Shown here: one piece after another, positions 36,559 to 45,940 of the stretch | Layout of the letters: each line of letters opens with the position of its first letter | How positions within the stretch are numbered: the first letter of the stretch is position 1 | NCBI RefSeq assembly: GCF_900078195.1 | Contig: NZ_FJVE01000005.1 | Span: 460,001 to 514,299, forward strand | Length of the DNA stretch: 54,299 bases | Reading direction: 5' to 3' | From: Clostridium sp. Marseille-P299 | GTDB taxonomy: Bacteria > Bacillota > Clostridia > Lachnospirales > Lachnospiraceae | Notes under the pieces: model-generated | What the model saw: the letters and a program-made list of their open reading frames with translations, nothing else | Told to the model about the DNA's origin: nothing | Database searches by the model: none | Position numbers and translations under genes: made by a program

Positions 36559-38103
36559 ATGATTACTGAATATAAAAGAGATATGTATCATAATTATCTT
36601 GTTATTCATGATGAAGATTTGATTTCTAGTGACTATCATGAGCAGGTGCTAAAATACAATGAAATTGCAGGGCACCTTAAGTTTGAGAGTAGAATGTTTG
36701 ACAAGAAAAAGTATGCATACTATGAGATTAATGGCTTACAAGTATTATCTAGTGTTTTTGAAAAACATACCGTTCAATATTTGGAGTTAAAGCGGATTTT
36801 TAAGGGAGTTATCGAAGGAGTCAACGCTGGGAAAGAATTCTTACTAAATGAGAATCATTATATTCTTTCACCAAATATGATTTTTTTTGAAATATCAAAA
36901 TCACAGATTAAACTATGTTATTTCCCAGGGTATGGAAGTCAACTAAGAATACAACTACATAATTTGTTTGAATTTTTTATGAATAAAGTTAATTATAACG
37001 ATCAAGCAGCTGTTTTGCTAATATATAAATTATATATGAAAAGTAAAGATGAAGCTTGTACCATGCAACAATTAATCGATATTTTAGAAGAAAATATAAA
37101 TGTTGATGCAACAAACCAACAAGCTATGGCATTTAATAACCAACTGAATGTAGTTAATAAGGAGTCATCTATTGATGAAGAAAAAAATAAATCTTTGAGT
37201 GTTTTTAATAAGCAAGATACTCAAGTTGATATAAAAGGTTCTAATCAATTTAAAAAACCAAAGGAGATTAAAACAGCTTCTAAAAAAGGACTGATAGAAG
37301 AATCCGGATTAAATGTAAATCATTCAGTAAATAATGTGTTTCATAAACTTCCATTTGTGTCAGAACGCGTGGAAGGTGAAGAAGAAATCTTATACTATCC
37401 ATTAAGTTGTTATGTTTTATGTGTTGGAAGCATTGTTGGTGCAATTGTTCTTTATATTCTAGCGTATAAAAAGAGGTTTATTTTCCAAGAATTAAGGCCA
37501 AGTATTGATCCTGTGAAAAGTATTTCTTTATTAATTGTTTTAGCTGTTATTATCGTATATGTATCCATTAAGATATTTGATAAAAAACATAAAGTAAGTA
37601 AAATGGTACCTAAAATTGATTATTTACAACCATCATTAACTACAATTGTTAATACAGAGGACAGTACGGTTTTAAAAAAGTCTACAAATCTTGAGCCTTT
37701 TCGTTTACATTCCCTTAATGCTTCATGGAATCAAGATCCACAACAAAAGGATGAGATGGATGAGGAAGAAAGAACTGTTATGCTAACAAATTTTTCAATG
37801 CAAAGTCTAGTTAAACTCATTCCTGTTGATAAAGATACATATGATGTAATCCAGATTGAAGAGTTTCCCTTCTTTGTCGGTAAATTAAAAACTCATATAG
37901 ATGTTCACATACCAAGTCCTACTATTAGCAGATTTCATGCAAAAATTATTAAGGAAGATAGTGACTATTTTATAGCGGATTTAAACTCAACCAATGGTAC
38001 ATATGTCAATGGAGAGATAGTGAAGGGAAATGAAAAAAGAAAAATAGAACATGGGAATGAAATTGCTTTTGCTAATATAAATTATATATTTAATTGTATG
38101 TAA
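36559..38103 (+). CDS. DUF6382-like protein with two membrane helices and a C-terminal FHA domain
   Basis: A 514-residue protein. The N-terminal 180 residues match my memory of the DUF6382 family found beside FHA domains. An Asn/Lys-rich linker and two membrane segments (about 283-303 and 321-340) follow. Residues about 430-510 are an FHA domain (FFVGKL, then SPTISRFHAKI and DLNSTNGTYVNGE), which binds phosphothreonine peptides. It may link pilus assembly to Ser/Thr kinase signalling, though no such kinase is in this window. ATG at 36559 after TTGGAGG. It is the last gene of the locus before a terminator. Confidence 0.83.
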   Translation: MITEYKRDMYHNYLVIHDEDLISSDYHEQVLKYNEIAGHLKFESRMFDKKKYAYYEINGLQVLSSVFEKHTVQYLELKRIFKGVIEGVNAGKEFLLNENHYILSPNMIFFEISKSQIKLCYFPGYGSQLRIQLHNLFEFFMNKVNYNDQAAVLLIYKLYMKSKDEACTMQQLIDILEENINVDATNQQAMAFNNQLNVVNKESSIDEEKNKSLSVFNKQDTQVDIKGSNQFKKPKEIKTASKKGLIEESGLNVNHSVNNVFHKLPFVSERVEGEEEILYYPLSCYVLCVGSIVGAIVLYILAYKKRFIFQELRPSIDPVKSISLLIVLAVIIVYVSIKIFDKKHKVSKMVPKIDYLQPSLTTIVNTEDSTVLKKSTNLEPFRLHSLNASWNQDPQQKDEMDEEERTVMLTNFSMQSLVKLIPVDKDTYDVIQIEEFPFFVGKLKTHIDVHIPSPTISRFHAKIIKEDSDYFIADLNSTNGTYVNGEIVKGNEKRKIEHGNEIAFANINYIFNCM

Positions 38104-38105
38104 AG

Positions 38106-38165
38106 AAAGGGACTTTACAAAATAGGTTAAGTTTAGACACTATTTTGATTAAGTCCCTTTGTATT
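38106..38165 (+). terminator. Intrinsic terminator closing the tad locus
   Basis: AAAGGGACTT pairs with AAGTCCCTTT, and inside it CAAAATAG pairs with CTATTTTG, around a small loop. The T-rich end and position right after the FHA gene support termination. Confidence 0.8.
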
Positions 38166-38254
38166 TATAAAGAACCAAAACTATGGATAAAATAAAAAAG
38201 AATGCAAATACTTTCGGTAAAAAACATATTAAATTAAGAGTCTTTATACGAAAG

Positions 38255-38283
38255 TTGTAAAATATAGCACTGCATAGTATAAT
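38255..38283 (+). promoter_or_regulatory. glpK: Promoter of the glycerol kinase gene
   Basis: TTGTAA (38255-38260), 17 bases, and perfect TATAAT (38278-38283), about 50 bases before the start codon. Confidence 0.8.
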
Positions 38284-38334
38284 ATTCGTTAATTGATGAG
38301 CTTAAAAGATATTATGTTTGTTGGAGGATTTCGA

Positions 38335-39831
38335 ATGAAAAAATATATTATGGCATTAGATCAAGGAACTACAAGCTCACGTTGTATCTTATTTGACAAG
38401 CAAGGAAATGTCTGTGGAGTAGCACAAAAAGAGATAACTCAAATATATCCTAAAACGGGTTGGGTTGAGCATAATCCTATGGAAATATGGTCATCTCAAA
38501 TTAGCGTTGCAGCAGAAGCAATGGCATCTATTGGTGCAAAATCTGAGGATATTTATGCAATTGGAATTACAAATCAAAGAGAGACAACAGTTGTATGGAA
38601 CCGTATTACAGGCGAGCCAATCTACAATGCAATTGTATGGCAATGTCATAGAACAGCAGACATGATAGAGGATTTAAAGAAACAAGGATACGACAAAATT
38701 ATACATAAAAAGACAGGATTAATTCCTGATGCTTATTTTTCCGGAACAAAGATTAAGTGGATTCTAGATCATGTAAAAGGTGCAAGAGAAGAGGCTTTAA
38801 AAGGTAATTTATTATTTGGAACCGTAGACTCATGGTTGATATGGAACTTAACAAAAGGAAAAGAGCATGTAACAGACTATACCAATGCATCAAGAACAAT
38901 GCTATTTGATATTAGAAATTTATGTTGGGATGATGAAATCTTATCTATATTAGATATTCCAAAATCAATGCTTCCAAAAGTACAAGCATCAAGTTCATTA
39001 TTTGGTTACACTGCACCGGGACTACTAGGTGGAGAAATTCAAATTGGTGGAGTTGCTGGTGACCAGCAAGCCGCATTATTTGGTCAATGTTGTTTTGAGC
39101 CAGGAGAGGTTAAAAATACTTATGGGACAGGCTGCTTTTTACTAATGAATACTGGTACAAATGCAATTGAATCAAAGCATGGGTTACTTACTACAATTGC
39201 AGCAAGTTGCGAAAATAGTGTAGAATATGCACTAGAAGGTAGCGTTTTTGTTGCTGGGGCAGCAGTACAATGGCTTCGAGATGAGTTAAGAATGATTAAG
39301 AACGCCGAACAATCTGAGGAGTATGCAGTTGACGTTGAGGATACGAATGGGGCATATGTTGTGCCAGCTTTTACTGGACTTGGTGCACCTTATTGGAATC
39401 CGTATACAAGAGGTACTATTGTTGGAATTACAAGAGGGTTTAATAAGGAACATTTGATTCGCGCAACATTAGAGTCTTTAGCTTACCAAACCTATGATGT
39501 TTTAAAGGCTATGGAAAAGGATTCAGATTTAGCTCTTAGAATATTAAAGGTGGATGGAGGAGCAAGTGCTAATAACTTTTTAATACAGTTTCAAGCAGAT
39601 ATACTAGACTCAGAAGTTCATAGACCAAAATGCATTGAAACAACAGCATTAGGTGCTGCATATCTTGCAGGTCTTTCTACTGGTTACTGGAAAGATAAAA
39701 AAGAAATTAAAGAGAATTGGACATTGGGAGGGCAATTCTTACCTAGTATGGTAGATGAAAAGAGAGAAGAACTATTAAAGGGATGGAAACGAGCAATTAA
39801 ATGTGCACTTGCATGGGCTGAGGAAGGATGA
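38335..39831 (+). CDS. glpK: Glycerol kinase
   Basis: A 498-residue FGGY-family sugar kinase. The N-terminal phosphate loop is [10 protein letters not shown] and substrate-region text includes NQRETTVVW and [13 protein letters not shown]; overall length and motifs fit GlpK, which makes glycerol-3-phosphate. No glpF or glpD lies alongside, so the pathway is not grouped here. ATG at 38335 follows TTGGAGG, excluding an in-frame ATG at 38293. The rhomboid gene starts 4 bases after its stop. Confidence 0.94.
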   Translation: MKKYIMALDQGTTSSRCILFDKQGNVCGVAQKEITQIYPKTGWVEHNPMEIWSSQISVAAEAMASIGAKSEDIYAIGITNQRETTVVWNRITGEPIYNAIVWQCHRTADMIEDLKKQGYDKIIHKKTGLIPDAYFSGTKIKWILDHVKGAREEALKGNLLFGTVDSWLIWNLTKGKEHVTDYTNASRTMLFDIRNLCWDDEILSILDIPKSMLPKVQASSSLFGYTAPGLLGGEIQIGGVAGDQQAALFGQCCFEPGEVKNTYGTGCFLLMNTGTNAIESKHGLLTTIAASCENSVEYALEGSVFVAGAAVQWLRDELRMIKNAEQSEEYAVDVEDTNGAYVVPAFTGLGAPYWNPYTRGTIVGITRGFNKEHLIRATLESLAYQTYDVLKAMEKDSDLALRILKVDGGASANNFLIQFQADILDSEVHRPKCIETTALGAAYLAGLSTGYWKDKKEIKENWTLGGQFLPSMVDEKREELLKGWKRAIKCALAWAEEG

Positions 39832-39835
39832 TAAT

Positions 39836-40975
39836 TTGATTCAAGATATAAGAACTTATTTCTTAGAAAAAGGATATCGATCCATTTCTGTAAATATTGA
39901 AAATATTAATATTTATTATTTAAACAAAGAGCAGGGAGTAAACGTTGCTGTTCTTCTTCATATGTCAACTGGATCAGAGTTCACAAAAGATCAATATCAA
40001 AATATATTAAGGCAGATTTACTCTCGTTTTAATAATGGGATGTATCAAAGCATTCATTTGATTAGTTTAATTGCTACGCCTGAGATAAACAAAGTACGTT
40101 TGTTTTGTGAAGAGGGCATGGATACTTGGATTATAGATCTAAATTATCGGCGAATTATTAGATATGAAAATCAAGTAAATGATTTCTCAACGCTGTATAA
40201 AGAGCTAGAAAGAGTAATAAGCAAGGATATTTTTAATTCAAATAATACAGATTCAAGGAATACAAGCTCCTATACTACTGATCCTAATAGGGGTGGTAAA
40301 TCTTTCGATAGTAATTATCAAGGTTATCAGGGATTTGAAAGCAATCATGAGTGGGAAAAATCTCGCAATCACCCATTGAGAAGAAATAAAAAACTGCCAT
40401 TTGAAATAACTACGCTTATTTTAATTGCAATAAATGTTGTAATATTTTTAAGCATGGATTTATTTCATTTAGAAGATAAAGTGTATACTTATGGAGCATT
40501 GTACTGGCCAAGTATTGAATATGCTAATGAGTATTATCGTCTATTAACCAGCATGTTTATTCATGGTTCAATGGATCATTTGTTCAACAATATGTTAGTT
40601 CTTTTGTTTATTGGTGATACTTTAGAAAGAACTGTTGGAAAAATTAAGTATTTAATCATATATTTTGCTTCTGGAATCATTGCAGGGTTTGTTTCTATGA
40701 GTTATAATATGGGAAAAGGTGCACTTGTGCAAAGTGTAGGTGCTTCGGGAGCTATCTTTGGTGTCGTTGGTGCAGTTGCTTTTTTAGTTATCGTCAATAA
40801 GGGAAGGCTAAAAGATATTAGTACAAGACAGATTTTTATATTTGTAGCATTAAGTTTATATGGTGGTTTGAGTAGTCAAGGTATTGATAATGCTGCTCAT
40901 ATTGGAGGATTAATAGCTGGAGTATTAATATCGGCTGTATTATATCTATTCCAAAAAAAGAGGGGGATAATATAA
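39836..40975 (+). CDS. Rhomboid-family intramembrane serine protease
   Basis: A 379-residue protein. The first 190 residues are a soluble cytoplasmic domain. Six or so membrane helices follow, with the catalytic Ser304 in VGASGAIFG and His355 in NAAHIGG. The HGSMDHLFNNM segment matches the conserved rhomboid text after the first helix. This layout resembles Bacillus YqgP/GluP. TTG at 39836 follows GAGGAAGG; it starts 4 bases past glpK and abuts the next gene, so the three probably share a transcript. Confidence 0.9.
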   Translation: MIQDIRTYFLEKGYRSISVNIENINIYYLNKEQGVNVAVLLHMSTGSEFTKDQYQNILRQIYSRFNNGMYQSIHLISLIATPEINKVRLFCEEGMDTWIIDLNYRRIIRYENQVNDFSTLYKELERVISKDIFNSNNTDSRNTSSYTTDPNRGGKSFDSNYQGYQGFESNHEWEKSRNHPLRRNKKLPFEITTLILIAINVVIFLSMDLFHLEDKVYTYGALYWPSIEYANEYYRLLTSMFIHGSMDHLFNNMLVLLFIGDTLERTVGKIKYLIIYFASGIIAGFVSMSYNMGKGALVQSVGASGAIFGVVGAVAFLVIVNKGRLKDISTRQIFIFVALSLYGGLSSQGIDNAAHIGGLIAGVLISAVLYLFQKKRGII

Positions 40976-41980
40976 TTGAAAATTCATATATACTATGGTG
41001 GCAGAGGTTTAATAGAAGATTCAACCATTTATGTCATGAATAAAATAACGGAAGTACTAGAGGAACTTCGCGTAGAGGTAACAAGGTTTAATTTATTTGA
41101 ACAAAAGAATGGAATTGCAATGATGCCAAATTCTTTAAAAGATGCAGATGGAGTGGTGCTTGCAGTTAATGTAGAGTGGTTTGGAATTGGCGGATATATG
41201 CAACAGTTTCTTGATGCATGTTGGTTGTATGGTGATAAAGAAAAAATAAAGAGCTTATATATGTTTCCTTTAGTTATAGCGAATACTTTTGGCGAAAAAG
41301 AAGCAGAGCATGCACTTAAAAAATCATGGGAGCTTTTAGGTGGAATTGCGTGTGAGGGAATCAGTGCATATGTAGAAAGTCCAGCAGAGTTTGAGACAAA
41401 TTCTGAATATGCAAAAGTAATTGAACGTAAAGCTGAAAATTTATATCGTATGATTAATCAAAAAGCAGTGATATTACCTAATAGTAACAATGCTATGATT
41501 AATAAAGTACAAAATACATCCACATTAAAATTAACGCCACAAGAGAGCGAACAATTATCGAAGTATGTCTCGGATGATACTTATGTTAAAAAGCAAAAGG
41601 AAGACATAGAAGAATTGGCGTTATTGTTTAAGGGAATGTTGAATAATAACAATGAAGATTCAAAAGATATGTACATTAAAAACCTTAAGGATAATTATAA
41701 ACCACAAGGGAATGACTTTGCTGCTTCTTTTGCAATTGATATAACAGATCTAAATAAAACCTTAATTATTGAGGTTATTAATAACAATTTAAATTGTTAC
41801 TATGGCGAAAAGGCAGATGCCCAGGTTACTGCAAAAACTACAATTGAGGTTATGAATAAATTAGTGAATGGACGAACAACGTTCCAAGGAGCATTTATGT
41901 CCGGAGAATTAAGTGCGAAAGGCAATTTTAAGACCCTACGTACCTTTGATCAACTATTTCAATTTAATGTATTATCTTAA
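40976..41980 (+). CDS. Flavodoxin-like / SCP2 domain fusion protein
   Basis: A 334-residue protein in two parts. Residues 1-160 resemble an NADPH-dependent FMN reductase/flavodoxin fold (MKIHIYYGGRG, then DADGVVLAVNVEWFGIGGYMQQFLDACW). Residues about 235-334 resemble an SCP2 sterol-carrier domain (FAIDITDLNKTLIIEV, NGRTTFQGAFMSGELSAKGNF). This could be a flavoprotein acting on or carrying a hydrophobic ligand; the reaction is unknown. TTG start after GAGGGGG, directly following the rhomboid stop. Confidence 0.78.
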   Translation: MKIHIYYGGRGLIEDSTIYVMNKITEVLEELRVEVTRFNLFEQKNGIAMMPNSLKDADGVVLAVNVEWFGIGGYMQQFLDACWLYGDKEKIKSLYMFPLVIANTFGEKEAEHALKKSWELLGGIACEGISAYVESPAEFETNSEYAKVIERKAENLYRMINQKAVILPNSNNAMINKVQNTSTLKLTPQESEQLSKYVSDDTYVKKQKEDIEELALLFKGMLNNNNEDSKDMYIKNLKDNYKPQGNDFAASFAIDITDLNKTLIIEVINNNLNCYYGEKADAQVTAKTTIEVMNKLVNGRTTFQGAFMSGELSAKGNFKTLRTFDQLFQFNVLS

Positions 41981-42060
41981 AAGGTAACGGAGTATAAAAT
42001 TTTTTAGTAGATTTAATATAAGTTAAAGCCATATGGGATAACTGACAGATGGGAGAAAAA

Positions 42061-42330
42061 ATGTTTCGACTTTGGGCTAAGATTTTTAAGGATAATCGTA
42101 TGCTACGGGATATGGTTGTTTGTAATGATAAAGAAGATATGACAAGAACGCAGAAAGTTTTTGCTGCAATCGACGAAATTTGTTATACGTTTGATCTTTC
42201 AAAGCCGATATGGTTGGATGCAACAATAGCAGATTTTAAAAGACATGATAAGACAAGATTTACAAGGGATAATTTTATTGATACAATTGAATTCGACTAT
42301 TTAGAGATACATGTAATCGAGGAAGATTAA
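42061..42330 (+). CDS. Small hypothetical protein
   Basis: An 89-residue soluble protein (MFRLWAKIFKDNRMLRDMVV to a C-terminus IEVHVIEED-like acidic end). I do not recognise the family. GGGAGA precedes the ATG at 42061, which I prefer over an in-frame ATG at 42049. It is about 80 bases past the flavodoxin-SCP2 gene and just before the tandem repeats at 42336, so it may be the last gene of the glpK-rhomboid group. Confidence 0.7.
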   Translation: MFRLWAKIFKDNRMLRDMVVCNDKEDMTRTQKVFAAIDEICYTFDLSKPIWLDATIADFKRHDKTRFTRDNFIDTIEFDYLEIHVIEED

Positions 42331-42335
42331 TGTGG

Positions 42336-42521
42336 TAGGAACCAAAAGATGTTCCTATAATCAGATTGACGGTGCAAAGGGCGCACCTTTTATCAGAAGT
42401 TAAAAAGCAACTTCTGATAAGCTATATTATAGGAACCAAAAGATGTTCCTATAATCAGATTGACGGTGCAAAAAGCGCACCTTTTATCAGAAGTAAAAAT
42501 CACTTCTGATAAGCTATATTA
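42336..42521 (+). repeat. Tandem duplication of a triple-hairpin element
   Basis: Two near-identical units, 42336-42429 (94 bases) and 42430-42521 (92 bases), lie head to tail. Each unit contains three hairpins: AGGAAC/GTTCCT; GGTGC/GCACC followed by TTTT; and ATCAGAAGT/ACTTCTGAT. The loops of the second and third hairpins vary slightly between the copies (AAAGGGC against AAAAAGC), while the stems are conserved. It lies 5 bases past a stop codon and 48 bases before the next start. It could be a double terminator or an intergenic palindromic repeat element. Confidence 0.9.
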
Positions 42522-42569
42522 TCGGGGAAATGTAGCAGTTTATTGTTTTGTAAGGGAAAGGAATTTTAC

Positions 42570-43610
42570 ATGAAGAAAACTTTATTTTTTCAAGGTGAGT
42601 TAATAGTATTGGGGATGCTATTTATGTTCACTTTAGGTGCCTGTAGGAAGGAATCAAGCGATTCTGGTGAGAATACAGCATCGAATTTTGTAGTTAAGAC
42701 AATTGATCCAGATGTAACTTCAGTTCCTATTGATGAAAAAGCAATAGAAGAACAAAAACAAGACTTAAGTATTTTATATTCACAAAAGGATGAGGAGTCT
42801 CTTAGTGAGGAAACAGATGATGGGGATGTTGAAGCCCAGAACCTTGAGACTGCAAGCGAGAGTACTAGTGAGGCTGAGGATTTAATACAAGTATTTTTAG
42901 ATAGTGTTGGAAGTATTAGAAAACCTTCTAAAGATGAGAAAGTACTTCAAACCATTGTGGATTCTGTAATGGCAATGCCAGCTGCTTCAAAAGTGAAATT
43001 TAATTCCGTAAATGCAGCTACATTAGCCGCATGCTTTTATTATGAGGATATTTCACCTGAAACCTATTTAAGAATGGAAAATAAATCTTATAGCGAAGCA
43101 TGCACGATTGGAATTGATAATTTACAGTATGTTCGTGTATTACATTTTGGCTTTGATGGTGAAATTTACATTGGAGAAATGGTTGTTAATAAATTAATAG
43201 CGAAAGATATTGTTGCAATATTTAAAGAATTATTTGATGAGGGATATCCAATTGAGCAGATGGTCCTTGTTGACGAATACGATGCAGATGATAATTTAAG
43301 TATGGAAGCAAATAATACGTCTTCTTTTAATTATCGTGTTGTTGAAGGAACATCAACTTTATCTAAGCATGCATATGGATTAGCAATTGATATAAATCCA
43401 AAATATAATCCACATGTTCGTACCATTGATGGTAAGGAAGTTATTTCCCCTGAAAGCAGTGAAGAGTACGCAGATCGTACACAAGAGAATCCTTATTATA
43501 TACAAAAAGATGATGTTTGTTATAAAGCATTTACAAGACGAGGATTTACTTGGGGTGGAGAATGGGAAAACTCAAAAGATTATCATCATTTTCAAAAGGT
43601 ATTTGAATAA
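42570..43610 (+). CDS. M15-family peptidase lipoprotein (D,D- or L,D-carboxypeptidase-like)
   Basis: A 346-residue exported lipoprotein. A signal peptide ends in the lipobox TLGAC with Cys25. An acidic Ser/Glu spacer of about 90 residues follows, and the C-terminal half is an M15 zinc peptidase. Zinc ligands are His267 and Asp274 in SKHAYGLAIDINP and the His339/His340 pair near the end (GGEWENSKDYHHF). It should trim peptidoglycan peptides at the outer membrane face; the exact bond is not readable. AAAGGA precedes the ATG at 42570. Confidence 0.88.
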   Translation: MKKTLFFQGELIVLGMLFMFTLGACRKESSDSGENTASNFVVKTIDPDVTSVPIDEKAIEEQKQDLSILYSQKDEESLSEETDDGDVEAQNLETASESTSEAEDLIQVFLDSVGSIRKPSKDEKVLQTIVDSVMAMPAASKVKFNSVNAATLAACFYYEDISPETYLRMENKSYSEACTIGIDNLQYVRVLHFGFDGEIYIGEMVVNKLIAKDIVAIFKELFDEGYPIEQMVLVDEYDADDNLSMEANNTSSFNYRVVEGTSTLSKHAYGLAIDINPKYNPHVRTIDGKEVISPESSEEYADRTQENPYYIQKDDVCYKAFTRRGFTWGGEWENSKDYHHFQKVFE

Positions 43611-43650
43611 AGATAATAGGGATACTTAAAAGACCAACAAGTATTGTTAG

Positions 43651-43680
43651 TTGCTTTTAAAGCATATGACATGCTATAAT
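43651..43680 (+). promoter_or_regulatory. dnaX: Promoter of the dnaX gene group
   Basis: TTGCTT (43651-43656), an 18-base spacer and perfect TATAAT (43675-43680), with TGC just before the -10 as an extended element. Confidence 0.7.
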
Positions 43681-43727
43681 ATAAGCTCTCTAAAGTAATA
43701 AACACCAAGAAAGGTATGGTGTAACTT

Positions 43728-45278
43728 ATGTCATACACAGCACTTTATAGAAAGTTTCGTCCTGATGATTTTAATGATGTTAAGGGACAGGATCATATAG
43801 TAACAACATTGAAAAATCAAATAAAGGCCGATCGCATCGGGCACGCGTACTTATTTTGCGGTACGAGAGGTACTGGTAAAACGACGATTGCAAAAATACT
43901 TGCAAAAGCAGTAAATTGTGAGCATCCAGTAGATGGTAATCCATGCAATGAATGTGCTATGTGTAAAGCAATAAAATCGCAAACATCAATGAATGTAATA
44001 GAAATCGATGCTGCTTCCAATAATGGTGTTGATAACATTAGAGAAATTGTAGAGGAAGTTAGATATTCCCCAACGGAAGGTAGATTTAAGGTATACATTA
44101 TTGATGAGGTTCATATGCTTTCTGCAGGTGCATTTAATGCATTACTTAAGACGTTAGAAGAGCCGCCTGCGTATGTTATCTTTATATTAGCAACAACGGA
44201 GGTTCATAAAATACCGATTACAATCTTATCCCGTTGTCAAAGATACGATTTTAAGAGAATATCGGTAGATGAAATTAGTTTACGTCTAAATGAGCTTACC
44301 CAAAAAGAAGGTGTTAAAACTGAAGAGAAAGCAATTCGATATGTTGCAAGAGCAGCAGACGGCTCTTTACGTGATGCACTTAGTTTATTAGATCAATGTA
44401 TCGCTTTTTACTTAGGTAAGACCCTAACATATGATAATGTGTTAGAAGTACTTGGAACGGTAGACGTTGAGGTATTTGCAACATTACTTCGTTATATACG
44501 AAAGGGCTCAGTAGCAGATTGTATTGCTATGTTAGAGGAATTAATAGTTACTGGGCGAGAGTTAACACAGTTTACCGTTGATTTTACATGGTACTTAAGA
44601 AATTTATTACTTGCTAAAACTTCCGATGATTTGGAGGATATATTAGAAGTATCAACGGACCAACTGATGCTTTTAAAGCAAGAAGCGGATAGCGTTGATG
44701 CAGAAACCTTAATCAGGTTTATCAGGATTTTTTCTGAATTATCAAATCAAATAAAATATGCGACGCAAAAAAGAGTTTTAATTGAAGTTGCATTAATTAA
44801 GTTATGTAAGCCTGCAATGGAGACAAATTACGACTCCATAGTGAATCGTTTAAAAAAGATTGAGGAACAATTAGAGCAAGGTGTTTATACTGGACCTCCA
44901 AAAGTTGTAACAGAAGAGGTAAAAACAGAAGAGAAACCAGTGGTATTGCAAAAAGCATTAACTGAAGATTTGAAGGCAATTGCGAAAGAATGGAAATCTA
45001 TTTTAATGAAAATGCCCCCATTAGTCAGGGTAGTATTAGTTAGTGCAAAGCCAACACCTCTTGAGGATAATAGACTTATGTTACTATTTAACAATGAAAT
45101 AGATAAGGATATTATTGATGCAGATGAGCATATCAAAGATATACAAAAGGCAATTGCTGAGGTAACTGGAAAAGAAGTTGAAATACAAACGAAGCTAGTA
45201 AGTGAAGGAGAATCCATGGATGATTTTCCGGATCTAACAAAAATAATAAAGAATATCCCAATTGAATATGTGGATTAA
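43728..45278 (+). CDS. dnaX: DNA polymerase III subunit gamma/tau
   Basis: A 516-residue clamp-loader ATPase. Walker A is GTRGTGKT at residues 45-52. The zinc knuckle uses Cys64, Cys73, Cys76 and Cys79. The Walker B/sensor text is IIDEVHMLS and the SRC motif is in LSRCQRYDF. The C-terminal tau region is short. It leads the classic dnaX-ybaB-recR order of Firmicutes; ybaB follows after 24 bases. A run of six A residues near 44766 is not in the frame needed for programmed slippage. Confidence 0.96.
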   Translation: MSYTALYRKFRPDDFNDVKGQDHIVTTLKNQIKADRIGHAYLFCGTRGTGKTTIAKILAKAVNCEHPVDGNPCNECAMCKAIKSQTSMNVIEIDAASNNGVDNIREIVEEVRYSPTEGRFKVYIIDEVHMLSAGAFNALLKTLEEPPAYVIFILATTEVHKIPITILSRCQRYDFKRISVDEISLRLNELTQKEGVKTEEKAIRYVARAADGSLRDALSLLDQCIAFYLGKTLTYDNVLEVLGTVDVEVFATLLRYIRKGSVADCIAMLEELIVTGRELTQFTVDFTWYLRNLLLAKTSDDLEDILEVSTDQLMLLKQEADSVDAETLIRFIRIFSELSNQIKYATQKRVLIEVALIKLCKPAMETNYDSIVNRLKKIEEQLEQGVYTGPPKVVTEEVKTEEKPVVLQKALTEDLKAIAKEWKSILMKMPPLVRVVLVSAKPTPLEDNRLMLLFNNEIDKDIIDADEHIKDIQKAIAEVTGKEVEIQTKLVSEGESMDDFPDLTKIIKNIPIEYVD

Positions 45279-45302
45279 TTGGAGATAGGAAGGAGCTTTT
45301 TT

Positions 45303-45659
45303 ATGGCAAAAAGAGGAGGATTTCCAGGAGGAATGCCTGGAAACATGAATAATCTGATGAAGCAAGCGCAAAAGATGCAGAAACAGATGGAAGAAAAGAC
45401 AAAAGAGATGGAAGAAAAAGAATGGGAAGCAAGTGCTGGTGGTGGTGCCGTTACTGTTAAAGTATCTGGTAAAAAAGAAGTTGTTTCCGTAAAACTTTCA
45501 AAAGAAGTAGTTGACCCAGATGATGTTGAAATGTTAGAAGATTTAATCGTTGCGGCAACAAATGAAGCATTAAGAAAGATGGATGAAGAATCATCTCAAG
45601 CAATGAATAGTATAGCTGGAGGTCTTGGAAACTTCGGAGGCCTTGGAGGCTTATTCTAA
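45303..45659 (+). CDS. ybaB: YbaB/EbfC nucleoid-associated protein
   Basis: A 118-residue DNA-binding protein that forms dimers on the nucleoid. The N-terminus is Gly/Met-rich ([19 protein letters not shown]), the core reads [19 protein letters not shown], and the C-terminus is Gly-rich. Placed between dnaX and recR as in most bacteria. GGAAGGAG precedes the ATG at 45303. A terminator follows. Confidence 0.93.
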   Translation: MAKRGGFPGGMPGNMNNLMKQAQKMQKQMEEKTKEMEEKEWEASAGGGAVTVKVSGKKEVVSVKLSKEVVDPDDVEMLEDLIVAATNEALRKMDEESSQAMNSIAGGLGNFGGLGGLF

Positions 45660-45681
45660 TAGAAAAATATTCGTTCGTTTT

Positions 45682-45718
45682 GGGCTGTTGTAGATATGTA
45701 CTACAATAGCTCTTTTTT
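45682..45718 (+). terminator. Intrinsic terminator after ybaB
   Basis: GGGCTGTTGTAG pairs with CTACAATAGCTC (G-U pairs included) around ATATGTA, followed by TTTTTT. It separates dnaX-ybaB from recR, so recR may use read-through or its own promoter in the 220 bases that follow. Confidence 0.88.
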
Positions 45719-45940
45719 AATTGATATTTTAGGTACAATAGGGTGAGAATAATCAAAGTATTTTTATTCCATCACTTGTTAGTTTTAATACTATGTGGAA
45801 TTGTAAGATACATTTTAATCTAGTTTATATATTTTGAATAGAGCAAAAGTCAGAACCTAAGTATCACTTGAAAATTATAGGTATTTAAAGTATCATTAAG
45901 AAAGAGAATTAGGTTGAAATAAATTATTAGAGGTAATCGC

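Noticed and set aside
42336..42521. CRISPR-like array
   Set aside because: Only two long contiguous units without unique spacers, each internally structured; no cas genes are nearby.
44760..44775. Programmed frameshift site in dnaX (AAAAAAG)
   Set aside because: The codon phase is CAA AAA AGA, which is not the A AAA AAG phase needed for slippage, and the frame remains open well past it.
45743..45823. Short hydrophobic frame of 26 codons starting GTG after ybaB
   Set aside because: No adequate ribosome binding site at proper spacing, no promoter of its own, and no context support.
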